Of a stretch of DNA of 8,108 bases, positions 1 to 5,799 are shown in pieces (position 1 is the stretch's first letter; each line of letters opens with the position of its first letter). The stretch comes from Chloroflexota bacterium (GTDB lineage: Bacteria; Chloroflexota; Dormibacteria; Dormibacterales; Dormibacteraceae). The position numbers and the translations under genes were made by a program. Below the pieces are notes generated by a model that was not told the DNA's origin, did no database searches, and saw nothing but the letters and a program-made list of their open reading frames with translations. Where the stretch lies: contig VBFW01000032.1 of assembly GCA_005880525.1 (NCBI GenBank), positions 1 through 8,108 on the forward strand. The letters are read 5' to 3'.

Positions 1-2
1 AG

Positions 3-578
3 CGCGCGATCAGGGAGATCCGCACCCTCCTCGCAGGCGAAGCGCCCTGGGAGCACGCGGGGCGGATGCGCATCCCCGTGTCGCCGGTACGCATCTATGT
101 CGGGGCGATGGGGCCGCGCATGCTCCGGATGGCGGGTCGCGTCGCCGACGGCGCGCTGCCGCTCCTGTTTCCGCCGAGTCACTACCGCGTCGCGGCCGCC
201 CAGATCGCTGAAGGGGCTGCCGCCGTGGGTCGCGACACCGCAGCCATCGATGTAGCGGCGTGCATCTGGTGCTCGATTTCAACCAACAGCGAGCGCGCCC
301 GCGCCGTGCTGGCGGAAAAGATCGAGTACTACGGCCCGAGCTTCTCGCCCGACCTGATGGCGCGCGCGGGCCTGCGCGTCTCCGACTTCGCGGGCGGCGC
401 CGTCACGCCGCAGATGCTCGCGCTCGGCGTGGCCGGCGGTCCCGAGGACGTGGTCGGCGCTTGCGCGCGGCTGATCGCGAGCGGCGCGCGCCACATCTCG
501 TTCGGGCCGCCGCTGGGTCCTGACCCGGAGGAGGCGATTCGAGTCCTGGCCTCCGAGGTGATTCCGGCGCTGCGCTAA
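3..578 (+). CDS. LLM-class flavin/F420-dependent oxidoreductase, C-terminal part (5' truncated)
   Basis: The reading frame is open from the first bases of the window to TAA at 576-578, giving 191 residues. The ATG at 66 is internal, because the upstream codons (RAIREIRTLLAGEAPWEHAG) read as family sequence. The block PVRIYVGAMGPRMLRMAG followed by ADGALPLLFPP is typical of the last third of luciferase-like monooxygenases, especially the group resembling F420-dependent methylene-tetrahydromethanopterin reductase. The C-terminal GARHISFGPPLGPDPEEAI segment is the usual last strand and helix of the TIM barrel. Members are soluble oxidoreductases using FMN or F420; the substrate cannot be read from this part. 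Its stop codon overlaps that of the convergent ring-opening hydrolase, which suggests proximity but not co-transcription. Family assignment is firm; F420 rather than FMN is inference. Confidence 0.88.
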   Translation, partial: RAIREIRTLLAGEAPWEHAGRMRIPVSPVRIYVGAMGPRMLRMAGRVADGALPLLFPPSHYRVAAAQIAEGAAAVGRDTAAIDVAACIWCSISTNSERARAVLAEKIEYYGPSFSPDLMARAGLRVSDFAGGAVTPQMLALGVAGGPEDVVGACARLIASGARHISFGPPLGPDPEEAIRVLASEVIPALR

Positions 579-1705
579 GCGCGCACGACGGCGGCCACGA
601 TGTTGCCGCCGGGCGGGCCCTGGTGTGAGTTCCTCTCGCCGCCGCTGACATAGTTCGTCGTCCGTCCGGTCACCGACGCGATGAGCATGCCCCCAAGCGC
701 CTTGCCGATCTGGTACGCGTCGACGTCGTCGAGCAGCGTGATGCGGTTGCCGCGGACCTGGTCGCTGCCCGGTATCACTGACTTGGCGAACACGTGCACC
801 AGCCGCTGCGCGAGGTCCTCCGCCTCAGGCAGGCCGCCGTTGAATTTCAGGCCGGCCGACCGCAGCGCGCTTCGCACTCCATCGGCGTCGATGAAATCCT
901 TGGTCACCGCGTGCCCGATCTGCAGCTCGCCCTGCGCGCCGGCCGCGTTGCCGAACACGACCACCTCGCCGTGGCGCTTCTCTCCGCCCGACGAGGTCAT
1001 CGCGACCTCGGAATAGAGATCCCAGTTGCGGCGCACTACCTGATCCGAGAGAGACGACCTCTGCACCTCGCCAAGCGCCAGCGCGACGCCCAGCGCAGCC
1101 GCGTCATTCGCGTACGAGCCGGCGCCTTCGGGCCCGAACGTGAGGTCGTGCGACACGACAGTCTCGCCGCGCGATTCGGCGTCCCTGATCGACGCGACGG
1201 TCAATCCCGGCACCTTGACCATCACGAGGTGCACGTCGCGCGGATTGGCCAGTCCTGCGTCCTCCATCGCCCGGTGCGTGGCATCCGCGACCTTCTGGAT
1301 CTGGCCCATGCGGCCGACCTCCTCGGGCGCCATCGGCTCCGAGCCTGCCCGGCCGACGACCAGGCGCTTGGCGTCGCTGGGGTGCGCCACGTCGACCATC
1401 TCCCGCGTCACCGCCGCGATGTGAGGCGTGATCACGCCGGGGCAGCCGCCCGACAGCACGAAGATGACGCGCTGGGCGACCTCGGCGACCGGGATCCCGA
1501 GGAACTTCGCCGTCCACTCTCGCAGCGCCACATCGGCCCACACGCGGCCCCAGTCATCGTGCTGTCCGGTGCCTTCCGTCTTGCCGACAAGCGCGACGAG
1601 CGTGTCGGGCTTGATCTTTCCGCTGTCGGCGAGCTTCTGCAAACCCGACGTGTCGGCGGGCGTTGCCATCGTGCTGACGAACATGTCGACGCGTTGCGCT
1701 TTCAC
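575..1705 (-). CDS. Ring-opening amidohydrolase, cyanuric acid hydrolase/barbiturase family
   Basis: A 376-residue protein from a GTG start at 1705, close to the family norm of about 360-380. I chose this GTG because the N-terminus MKAQRVDMFVSTMATP then matches the family start (…DTSGL). A GGAG lies 10 bases upstream, and the GTG sits four bases after the amidase stop. The protein has the family's three pseudo-repeats, each with a Lys and a Ser: GKTEG (K42) with LSGG (S85); VKVP (K164) with TSSGG (S238/S239); FAKS (K308) with YVSGG (S354). The C-terminal signature HQGPPGG is intact. Known members are soluble and hydrolytically open cyanuric acid (to 1-carboxybiuret, which loses CO2 to give biuret) or barbiturate (to ureidomalonate). 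The loop SYANDAAALG has Asn where cyanuric acid hydrolases, as I recall them, have Arg (YSRGASALG), which leans towards a barbiturase-like or third specificity. It is co-transcribed with the amidase upstream. Family is near certain; substrate is unknown. Confidence 0.93.
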   Translation of the reverse strand: MKAQRVDMFVSTMATPADTSGLQKLADSGKIKPDTLVALVGKTEGTGQHDDWGRVWADVALREWTAKFLGIPVAEVAQRVIFVLSGGCPGVITPHIAAVTREMVDVAHPSDAKRLVVGRAGSEPMAPEEVGRMGQIQKVADATHRAMEDAGLANPRDVHLVMVKVPGLTVASIRDAESRGETVVSHDLTFGPEGAGSYANDAAALGVALALGEVQRSSLSDQVVRRNWDLYSEVAMTSSGGEKRHGEVVVFGNAAGAQGELQIGHAVTKDFIDADGVRSALRSAGLKFNGGLPEAEDLAQRLVHVFAKSVIPGSDQVRGNRITLLDDVDAYQIGKALGGMLIASVTGRTTNYVSGGERNSHQGPPGGNIVAAVVRA

Positions 1706-1709
1706 GCGG

Positions 1710-2996
1710 CTAATTCTCCAACCCCGGAGGTCTCTGGAAGCCGAAGCCCTCCATGGCCTCGAGCGCTTCGGCGAAGTCGAGCAGCGCGTACTCCTCGCCA
1801 AGCTGTCCGACCAGCTGGACGCCGACGGGCAGCCCCTCGTGCAGGCCGGCCGGCAGCGACACCGCCGGCACCTTGGCGAAGCTGACCGGCAGGACGAACT
1901 GCACGTAACGCCTCCACTCGTCGCCGAGAAACGCGGGCACGCGCTCGATCGCCATCGGCAGCATGCCCAGGGTCGGTGTGATCAGAAAGTCGTACGCCGT
2001 GTGCAGCGGTGCGTTCACCGCCCGATTCGCCGCGTTGGTTGCGGACTCGAACGCGTGGAAATAATCCATCGCCGTCAGCGACTTGCCCTGCTCGGCCAGC
2101 TGTCTGATGCCCGGGCCGAAGGTCGACAGGTCCGCGGGGAACGAGGCCATGCTCGCGCGCCGCACGACCGCGTAGCCGGCGGCCACCGGCTCGGGATCCC
2201 AGGCGATCTCCTCCACGAAATGACCTGCCGATCGCAGCGCATCGGCCGCCCGCCGGCAAGCCGCCTGGCACGCGGCGTCGGCCCCGAGCGAGCTGTCGAG
2301 GGCCATGCCGATGCGATGCGCGCTCTTCGACGAGGAGGCATGCGGCTCTGTGGCGCTCGCGACTGAGAAGAGATAGCGCACGTCAGCGACCGATCGTCCC
2401 AACGTGCCGCGCGATGAGAGGCCGGCCGCATCGACCATCTCGCACGGGATGCGGTCGGGCGTCGGGCGCAGTCCGACCACGCCGCAGCACGACGCGGGGA
2501 TGCGCACCGACCCGCCCATGTCCTCGCCCAGCGCCACCGTCGCCATGCCGGCCGCGACCGCGGCCGCGCTCCCGCCGCTCGATCCGCCGGGCGTGATTCC
2601 CTCGCGCCACGGATTGTTGGTGGCCGGGAAAAGCGTGTTGGTGGTGCCGATCGCGGCGGCAAGCTCGGGCAGGTTGGTCTTCCCCAGCACCGCCATGCCG
2701 GCTTTGCGCGACCGAGCGACGGGCACCGCGTCCTCGGTGGCGATGCGGTCCTTCCAGGAGGGGGTGGCGTACGTCCAGGGCATGCCGGCGACCGGCTGGC
2801 TGTCCTTCACCGCGACGCCCACGCCGCTCGCCGAACGCGCGTTCCGGTCCACATAGATGTAGGCATGGATCCGCCCGTCGAACCGGTCTATCGCCTCGAG
2901 GTGGGCCCGAACCACCGCCTGCGGGTCCAGCTCGCGCGCCCCGGAGCGGGCCAGGATCTGGGTTGCCGGCAGCCAGGCGAGCTCCTCAGTGCGCAA
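1710..2996 (-). CDS. Amidase-signature (GatA/AtzE-like) hydrolase
   Basis: A 428-residue amidase-signature enzyme, slightly short for a family usually of about 450-500. The Ser-cisSer-Lys triad is visible with canonical spacing: K64 in GVAVKDS, S139 in TPGGSSGGS and S163 in GGSVRIPA (75 and 24 residues apart). The usual GTDxGGS is GEDMGGS here, an unusual variant next to the nucleophile. The N-terminus LAWLPATQILARSG matches the family opening helix, which supports the TTG start at 2994-2996. No ATG or GTG lies between the upstream in-frame stop (3009-3011) and this TTG, and there is no SD; the first in-frame GTG downstream is at codon 28, which is too late. The enzyme cleaves a C-N amide bond in the cytosol. 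Lying four bases upstream of the ring-opening hydrolase gene, it plausibly acts on the linear ring-opened product, as AtzE does on carboxybiuret or ureidomalonase does after barbiturase. That pairing is inference; a GatA-type transamidation role is unlikely without gatB/gatC nearby. Confidence 0.92.
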   Translation of the reverse strand: MRTEELAWLPATQILARSGARELDPQAVVRAHLEAIDRFDGRIHAYIYVDRNARSASGVGVAVKDSQPVAGMPWTYATPSWKDRIATEDAVPVARSRKAGMAVLGKTNLPELAAAIGTTNTLFPATNNPWREGITPGGSSGGSAAAVAAGMATVALGEDMGGSVRIPASCCGVVGLRPTPDRIPCEMVDAAGLSSRGTLGRSVADVRYLFSVASATEPHASSSKSAHRIGMALDSSLGADAACQAACRRAADALRSAGHFVEEIAWDPEPVAAGYAVVRRASMASFPADLSTFGPGIRQLAEQGKSLTAMDYFHAFESATNAANRAVNAPLHTAYDFLITPTLGMLPMAIERVPAFLGDEWRRYVQFVLPVSFAKVPAVSLPAGLHEGLPVGVQLVGQLGEEYALLDFAEALEAMEGFGFQRPPGLEN

Positions 2997-3000
2997 TAGC

Positions 3001-3024
3001 GACTGAGTCTAGTTCGTTAAACGA
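3001..3024. promoter_or_regulatory. Two short inverted repeats in the divergent promoter region (possible operators)
   Basis: GACT-G-AGTC (3001-3009) and TCGTT-A-AACGA (3014-3024) are two perfect odd-centred palindromes five bases apart. The first overlaps the -10 element and likely transcription start of the amidase promoter; the second lies in its spacer. They could be protein-binding sites, but palindromes this short also arise by chance. Confidence 0.25.
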
Positions 3025-3034
3025 GGCGTACCAA
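3006..3034 (-). promoter_or_regulatory. Predicted sigma70-type promoter of the amidase/ring-opening hydrolase operon
   Basis: Read on the minus strand, TTGGTA (3034-3029) is followed by exactly 17 bases and then TAGACT (3011-3006). Each hexamer matches 4 of 6 consensus positions. Transcription would start about 6-9 bases downstream, at roughly 3000-2997, leaving zero to three bases before the TTG start codon. The lack of any SD before that TTG fits leaderless translation. The prediction rests on sequence only. Confidence 0.55.
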
Positions 3035-3042
3035 CCGATACT
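3013..3042 (+). promoter_or_regulatory. Weak candidate promoter of the MASE1 histidine kinase
   Basis: GATACT (3037-3042) matches 4 of 6 positions of a -10 box. TTCGTT (3013-3018) stands 18 bases upstream as a poor -35. A start near 3049 would give a roughly 24-base leader before the GTG at 3073. The elements overlap the opposing amidase promoter, so the two could compete for polymerase. The -35 is weak, so confidence is low. Confidence 0.3.
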
Positions 3043-3072
3043 TTCGCAGTGGTTGGAGTGCGAGGCCGGAAC

Positions 3073-4662
3073 GTGAGCGCGATCCGGACGACGCTGCCGC
3101 GCCTTGTCGTGGTGGCGTTCGTCTACTGGCTTGCTGCTCGCGCCAGTCTCTCGCTCGCCCTGGTCCATGGCCAGGTCACTCCAATCTGGCCGCCGACGGG
3201 TATCGCCCTGGTCGCCGTCCTCATCTTCGGCCGCTCGACCGCGATCGGCATCTTTGTCGGGGCGCTCGCAGTGAACCTTCCGATTGGTCCAACGCCCATC
3301 AGCGCAGTGCTGATCGCCGCCGGTAATACGCTCGCGCCCGTCGCGGCTGCCGAGCTGCTCAATCGAATTGGTTTCCGCCGCGAGCTTGACCGTTTGCGCG
3401 ACGCGGCGGCCATCATCGTGCTGGCCGCGCTGGTAGCGATGACCCTCAGCGCCACAGTGGGCACCTCGGTGCTCGTGATTTCGGGCACTGTGAGCCTCTC
3501 GAATTTCTGGACGACCTGGGCTGTGTGGTGGACGGGCGACGCAATGGGCGTGATGCTCGTCGCGCCGTTCCTGCTGAGTCTCGTGCCGCGGTCGACGGCG
3601 CCCGCGCTAACGTTCGCGACTGGCGCGCAGCTCGTGGCGCTCCTGGTCGGGATCGCGGTGGTCACGTATGTGCTGTTCGAATCGCCGCTGCGCCTCGAGT
3701 ACCTGGTCTTTCCCTTGATCATGGTCGCGGCCTGGCGGTTCCGTCTTCGGGGCGCGACGCCCGCGGCGCTGATCGCATCCGGGCTCGCGGTTGCGTCCGC
3801 GGTGCAGGGCATAGGTCCGTTCGCAAACGAAGATCTTCTCGAGAAAATGATCACGCTGCAAGTCTTCAACGTCTTCGTTGCAATGTCGTCCTTCGTGCTT
3901 TCGGCTTATGTCGACGCGCGCGAAAGGGCTGCGAGCTCCAGACGCATGTATGAGGCCGCCCAGGCCGCCAACCGCGCCAAGGGCGAGTTCCTGAACATGG
4001 CGGCGCACGAGCTGCGCACTCCGATCACCGTGCTGAGCGGCTACCTGTCGATGCTCGGAGAGGGATCGCTGGGCGCGCCGCCCCCGGCATGGGAGACGCC
4101 CATCTCCATCCTCGCCGACAAGACTGCGGAGCTCGACAAGATCGTCGGCGACCTGCTGGAGGCGTCGCGTATCGACATCAACCAGCATCGCGCGACCATG
4201 GGAGTCGTCGACTTGCGCCAGGTGGTCACGGCCGCCGTCGCCCGCCTGGGAGCGCGCGCGAAGCTTCTGTCCGCTGACGTGAGCACGGAGCTGCCGGAGG
4301 AACCGATGATGGTCGAGGGCAACGACGGGCAGCTTGGCCGGGTCCTGGACAACCTGCTCAACAATGCGCTCACCTACACGCGACGCCCGCCCGAGGTCGC
4401 CATCAAGGTGTCGCGGGACGGCAGCAGGGCAGTGGTGCGCATCGAAGACAACGGCATTGGCATCCCCAGGAACCAGCGCGAGCGGGTCTTCGAGCGGTTC
4501 TTCCGAAGCCCGGACCCGATGATGGCCAAGGTGCCCGGTGTTGGGCTCGGGCTCTATATCAGCCGAGGGCTGGTCGAGAGCCATGGGGGCAGGCTGGTGG
4601 TCGAAAAGAGCGATGCCAGGACGGGCACGGTCTTCGCGATATCCCTGCCCCTCGCCGCCTGA
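3073..4662 (+). CDS. Membrane sensor histidine kinase with N-terminal MASE1 domain
   Basis: A 529-residue kinase from GTG at 3073, chosen because GAGG sits seven bases upstream. An in-frame GTG at 3049 would add eight residues and has no SD. Residues up to about 275 are a multi-pass MASE1 sensor with hydrophobic helices and the hallmark VTPIWPPTGIAL near the start, followed by GNTLAPVAAAELL and WWTGDAMGVMLVAPFLL. A short helical linker (YEAAQAANRAKGEF) leads to the dimerisation/phosphoacceptor domain, H-box AAHELRTPITVLSGY with H312. The ATPase domain shows an N-box (NLLNNALTYT, from N427), G1 (DNGIGIP, D459), F-box (ERFFR) and G2 (GVGLGLYISR, near residue 489), so it looks fully active. It would autophosphorylate and pass phosphate to a response regulator, but none is encoded here. 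MASE1 ligands are mostly unknown. It is divergent from the amidase operon and 33 bases ahead of the zinc-finger gene, so it may be co-transcribed with the latter. Confidence 0.93.
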   Translation: MSAIRTTLPRLVVVAFVYWLAARASLSLALVHGQVTPIWPPTGIALVAVLIFGRSTAIGIFVGALAVNLPIGPTPISAVLIAAGNTLAPVAAAELLNRIGFRRELDRLRDAAAIIVLAALVAMTLSATVGTSVLVISGTVSLSNFWTTWAVWWTGDAMGVMLVAPFLLSLVPRSTAPALTFATGAQLVALLVGIAVVTYVLFESPLRLEYLVFPLIMVAAWRFRLRGATPAALIASGLAVASAVQGIGPFANEDLLEKMITLQVFNVFVAMSSFVLSAYVDARERAASSRRMYEAAQAANRAKGEFLNMAAHELRTPITVLSGYLSMLGEGSLGAPPPAWETPISILADKTAELDKIVGDLLEASRIDINQHRATMGVVDLRQVVTAAVARLGARAKLLSADVSTELPEEPMMVEGNDGQLGRVLDNLLNNALTYTRRPPEVAIKVSRDGSRAVVRIEDNGIGIPRNQRERVFERFFRSPDPMMAKVPGVGLGLYISRGLVESHGGRLVVEKSDARTGTVFAISLPLAA

Positions 4663-4675
4663 GCGAACCTCGTTT

Positions 4676-4693
4676 CCTCGGCCTAAGCTGAGG
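4676..4693 (+). promoter_or_regulatory. Hairpin directly before the zinc-finger gene start, overlapping a -10-like box
   Basis: CCTCGGC (4676-4682), loop CTAA and GCTGAGG (4687-4693) form a 7-bp stem with one G-U pair. It ends two bases before the ATG at 4696. The 3' arm holds the only SD-like bases (GAGG), too near the ATG for normal use. The DNA also contains TAAGCT (4684-4689), a TANNNT -10 box six bases from the ATG, the spacing of a leaderless promoter. No T-run follows, so a terminator is unlikely. Confidence 0.35.
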
Positions 4694-4695
4694 TT

Positions 4696-4944
4696 ATGAG
4701 CCGAGGCTTCAGGGACGAGGACGTGACTCAGGCCATGACCGACAAAGCGATGGCCGACACGGTCAGCAGGGTGCTCGAGCAGGAGGCGGAGCAGGAGGCG
4801 CGGTCGGCCGATCGACGCCAGCATGGCGAGGCCGGGTCATGCGAGGACTGCGGCCGCCCGATCGGCGCCGAGCGCCTCGCCGCGCTGCCGACATCGACCC
4901 GCTGTGTCAGGTGCCAGTCGGCGTGGGAGCAGGCGAACCGCTAG
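4696..4944 (+). CDS. Small TraR/DksA-type C4 zinc-finger protein
   Basis: An 82-residue protein. The C-terminal half carries CEDCGRPI (C49, C52) and, 17 residues on, RCVRCQ (C70, C73). This is the C4 zinc-binding pattern of the TraR/DksA family, with the typical IGAERLAALP linker. The N-terminal 48 residues are charged and probably helical (EQEAEQEAR), but too short for the long coiled coil with an acidic tip that DksA inserts into the RNA polymerase secondary channel. A short TraR-like polymerase modulator is possible, as is an unrelated zinc-ribbon role. The start has no well-placed SD; a downstream GTG at 4723 is an alternative but would trim the N-terminal helix. It follows the kinase gene by 33 bases and ends within the 7-bp tandem repeat. 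Confidence 0.85.
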   Translation: MSRGFRDEDVTQAMTDKAMADTVSRVLEQEAEQEARSADRRQHGEAGSCEDCGRPIGAERLAALPTSTRCVRCQSAWEQANR

Positions 4945-4961
4945 CCGTTAGCCGCTAGCCG
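4941..4961. repeat. Three tandem 7-bp units (YTAGCCG) carrying stop codons in all six frames
   Basis: CTAGCCG, TTAGCCG and CTAGCCG lie head to tail. The first contains the TAG stop of the zinc-finger gene (4942-4944). The third contains the stop of the convergent nucleosidase gene (4955-4957, read as TAG on the minus strand). Because the period of 7 shifts frame by one, TAG occurs in all three + frames (4942, 4949, 4956), and TAG/TAA in all three minus frames (read from 4943, 4950, 4957). Confidence 0.85.
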
Positions 4962-5668
4962 CGCAGGAAGCGGACGATCACGCGATCGAACAGCTCGGCG
5001 GCGCTGCCGGCGCCGAATCCGAGCACCTCGTGCAGGTTGAAGTTCTCGTCGGCGGAGTCCGACGTGATGCGCAGCGCACTCCACGGCACCTGGTTCTGAT
5101 GCGCGACCTGCGCAACCGCCGCGGTCTCCATGTCGAAGCACGCGCCGTCGGGAAAGTCCTTGAGCAGCCGGTCGCGCACGTCTCGTGACGTGACGATCTG
5201 GTCGCCGGTCAGCACTACGCCCGAAACGACAATCTGAGCGCGCTCGACCACCTTGAGCGCGGCGATGCGCAGCCGCTCCGTGACCACGCGATCGGAGGGC
5301 AGGGTCGTCACGCCCAACCCGGGCAGCTCTCCCTTCTTGTTCGTCAGCGGCCTGGCGTCGAAGTCGTGCTGCACTGCGCCCGTGGCGACGATCAGCCGCC
5401 CGCGCTCGCCCGGTTCGCCGATGCCGCCCGCGAGCCCGACGGAGATGAGCGCCTGCGGCCGGTGCGCGTCGCAGACGAACTGCGCCGCCATCGCCGCGGC
5501 CACCTTGCCCATGCCTGTCACGGCCAGCACGACCGGCTCGGACTCGAGCACGCCCTCCCAGATCGAGAGGTTGGGGCTGGTGGCGTCCGACCGCGGCAGG
5601 TTGCCCGCGAGAGTCGCGGCCTCGATGTCGAGCGCTGCCAGCACCGCTATCGGCCGGTTCCGGTTCAA
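4955..5668 (-). CDS. MTA/SAH nucleosidase family protein (purine nucleoside phosphorylase-like fold)
   Basis: A 237-residue protein, the usual size for 5'-methylthioadenosine/S-adenosylhomocysteine nucleosidases (about 230). Motifs follow the family in order: AALDIEAATL with E16 in place of the catalytic Glu of AMEEE; TGMGKVAAA; SVGLAGGI (residues 76-83); TGDQIV; FDMETAAVAQVAHQNQVPW with M180/E181 of the substrate-ribose site; and ITSDSAD with D204, the proposed general acid. The three key acidic residues are therefore kept, which supports hydrolysis of the N-glycosidic bond of MTA, SAH or a related nucleoside, releasing adenine. A futalosine-hydrolase or other nucleosidase activity cannot be excluded, since AMEEE is diverged. 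The start is TTG at 5666-5668; no ATG or GTG lies between it and the upstream in-frame stop. It lies 131 bases downstream of the Asp-box gene on the same strand, separated from it by a strong hairpin. Confidence 0.85.
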   Translation of the reverse strand: MNRNRPIAVLAALDIEAATLAGNLPRSDATSPNLSIWEGVLESEPVVLAVTGMGKVAAAMAAQFVCDAHRPQALISVGLAGGIGEPGERGRLIVATGAVQHDFDARPLTNKKGELPGLGVTTLPSDRVVTERLRIAALKVVERAQIVVSGVVLTGDQIVTSRDVRDRLLKDFPDGACFDMETAAVAQVAHQNQVPWSALRITSDSADENFNLHEVLGFGAGSAAELFDRVIVRFLRG

Positions 5669-5747
5669 GCGTCCGCCCGGTGCTTCACGTGTACATCCGC
5701 AGCTGGTAGGTGGTCATCGAGTTCGCGGGGCTGAGTGTAAACAAGGA
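5669..5747. other. Intergenic leader of the nucleosidase gene, no gene seen
   Basis: This is the stretch between the hairpin and the TTG start of the nucleosidase gene. It should hold that gene's promoter. I see no convincing -35/-10 pair and no good SD (only GGGCGG near the start). A CACGTG palindrome lies at 5686-5691; it is too short to call a site. Confidence 0.4.
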
Positions 5748-5776
5748 CCTGTTCGGGGCAGCCGACCCCGAACAGG
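5748..5776 (-). terminator. Perfect 11-bp hairpin after the Asp-box gene, probable terminator
   Basis: CCTGTTCGGGG (5748-5758), a 7-base loop and CCCCGAACAGG (5766-5776) pair perfectly. It lies 23 bases after the stop of the minus-strand Asp-box gene. Downstream on that strand the sequence is only modestly T-rich (TCCTTGTTT). The clean T6 run is on the wrong side, between the stop codon and the hairpin. Termination is the simplest role; a protein-binding palindrome or a 3'-end stabiliser is possible. Confidence 0.55.
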
Positions 5777-5799
5777 CCAAAAAAGAGGGGAGGAGAAGG

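Noticed and set aside
1705..1801. N-terminal extension of the ring-opening hydrolase to 1801
   Set aside because: It would overlap the amidase gene by about 90 bases and adds residues outside the family alignment. The GTG at 1705 has a GGAG upstream and gives the expected length.
794..2366. Long + strand open frames (794-1885 and 1428-2366) opposite the hydrolase and amidase genes
   Set aside because: They are antisense shadows in GC-rich DNA. Their sequence is low-complexity and rich in Arg/His/Pro, shows no known motifs, and lies opposite genes with intact catalytic motifs.
3607..4824. 405-residue minus-strand open frame opposite the histidine kinase
   Set aside because: The kinase on the + strand has every expected box in order. 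The antisense product shows no domain and is rich in Arg, His and Asp.
5686..5691. CACGTG palindrome upstream of the nucleosidase gene
   Set aside because: A single 6-base palindrome is expected by chance in GC-rich sequence and is not extended by flanking symmetry.
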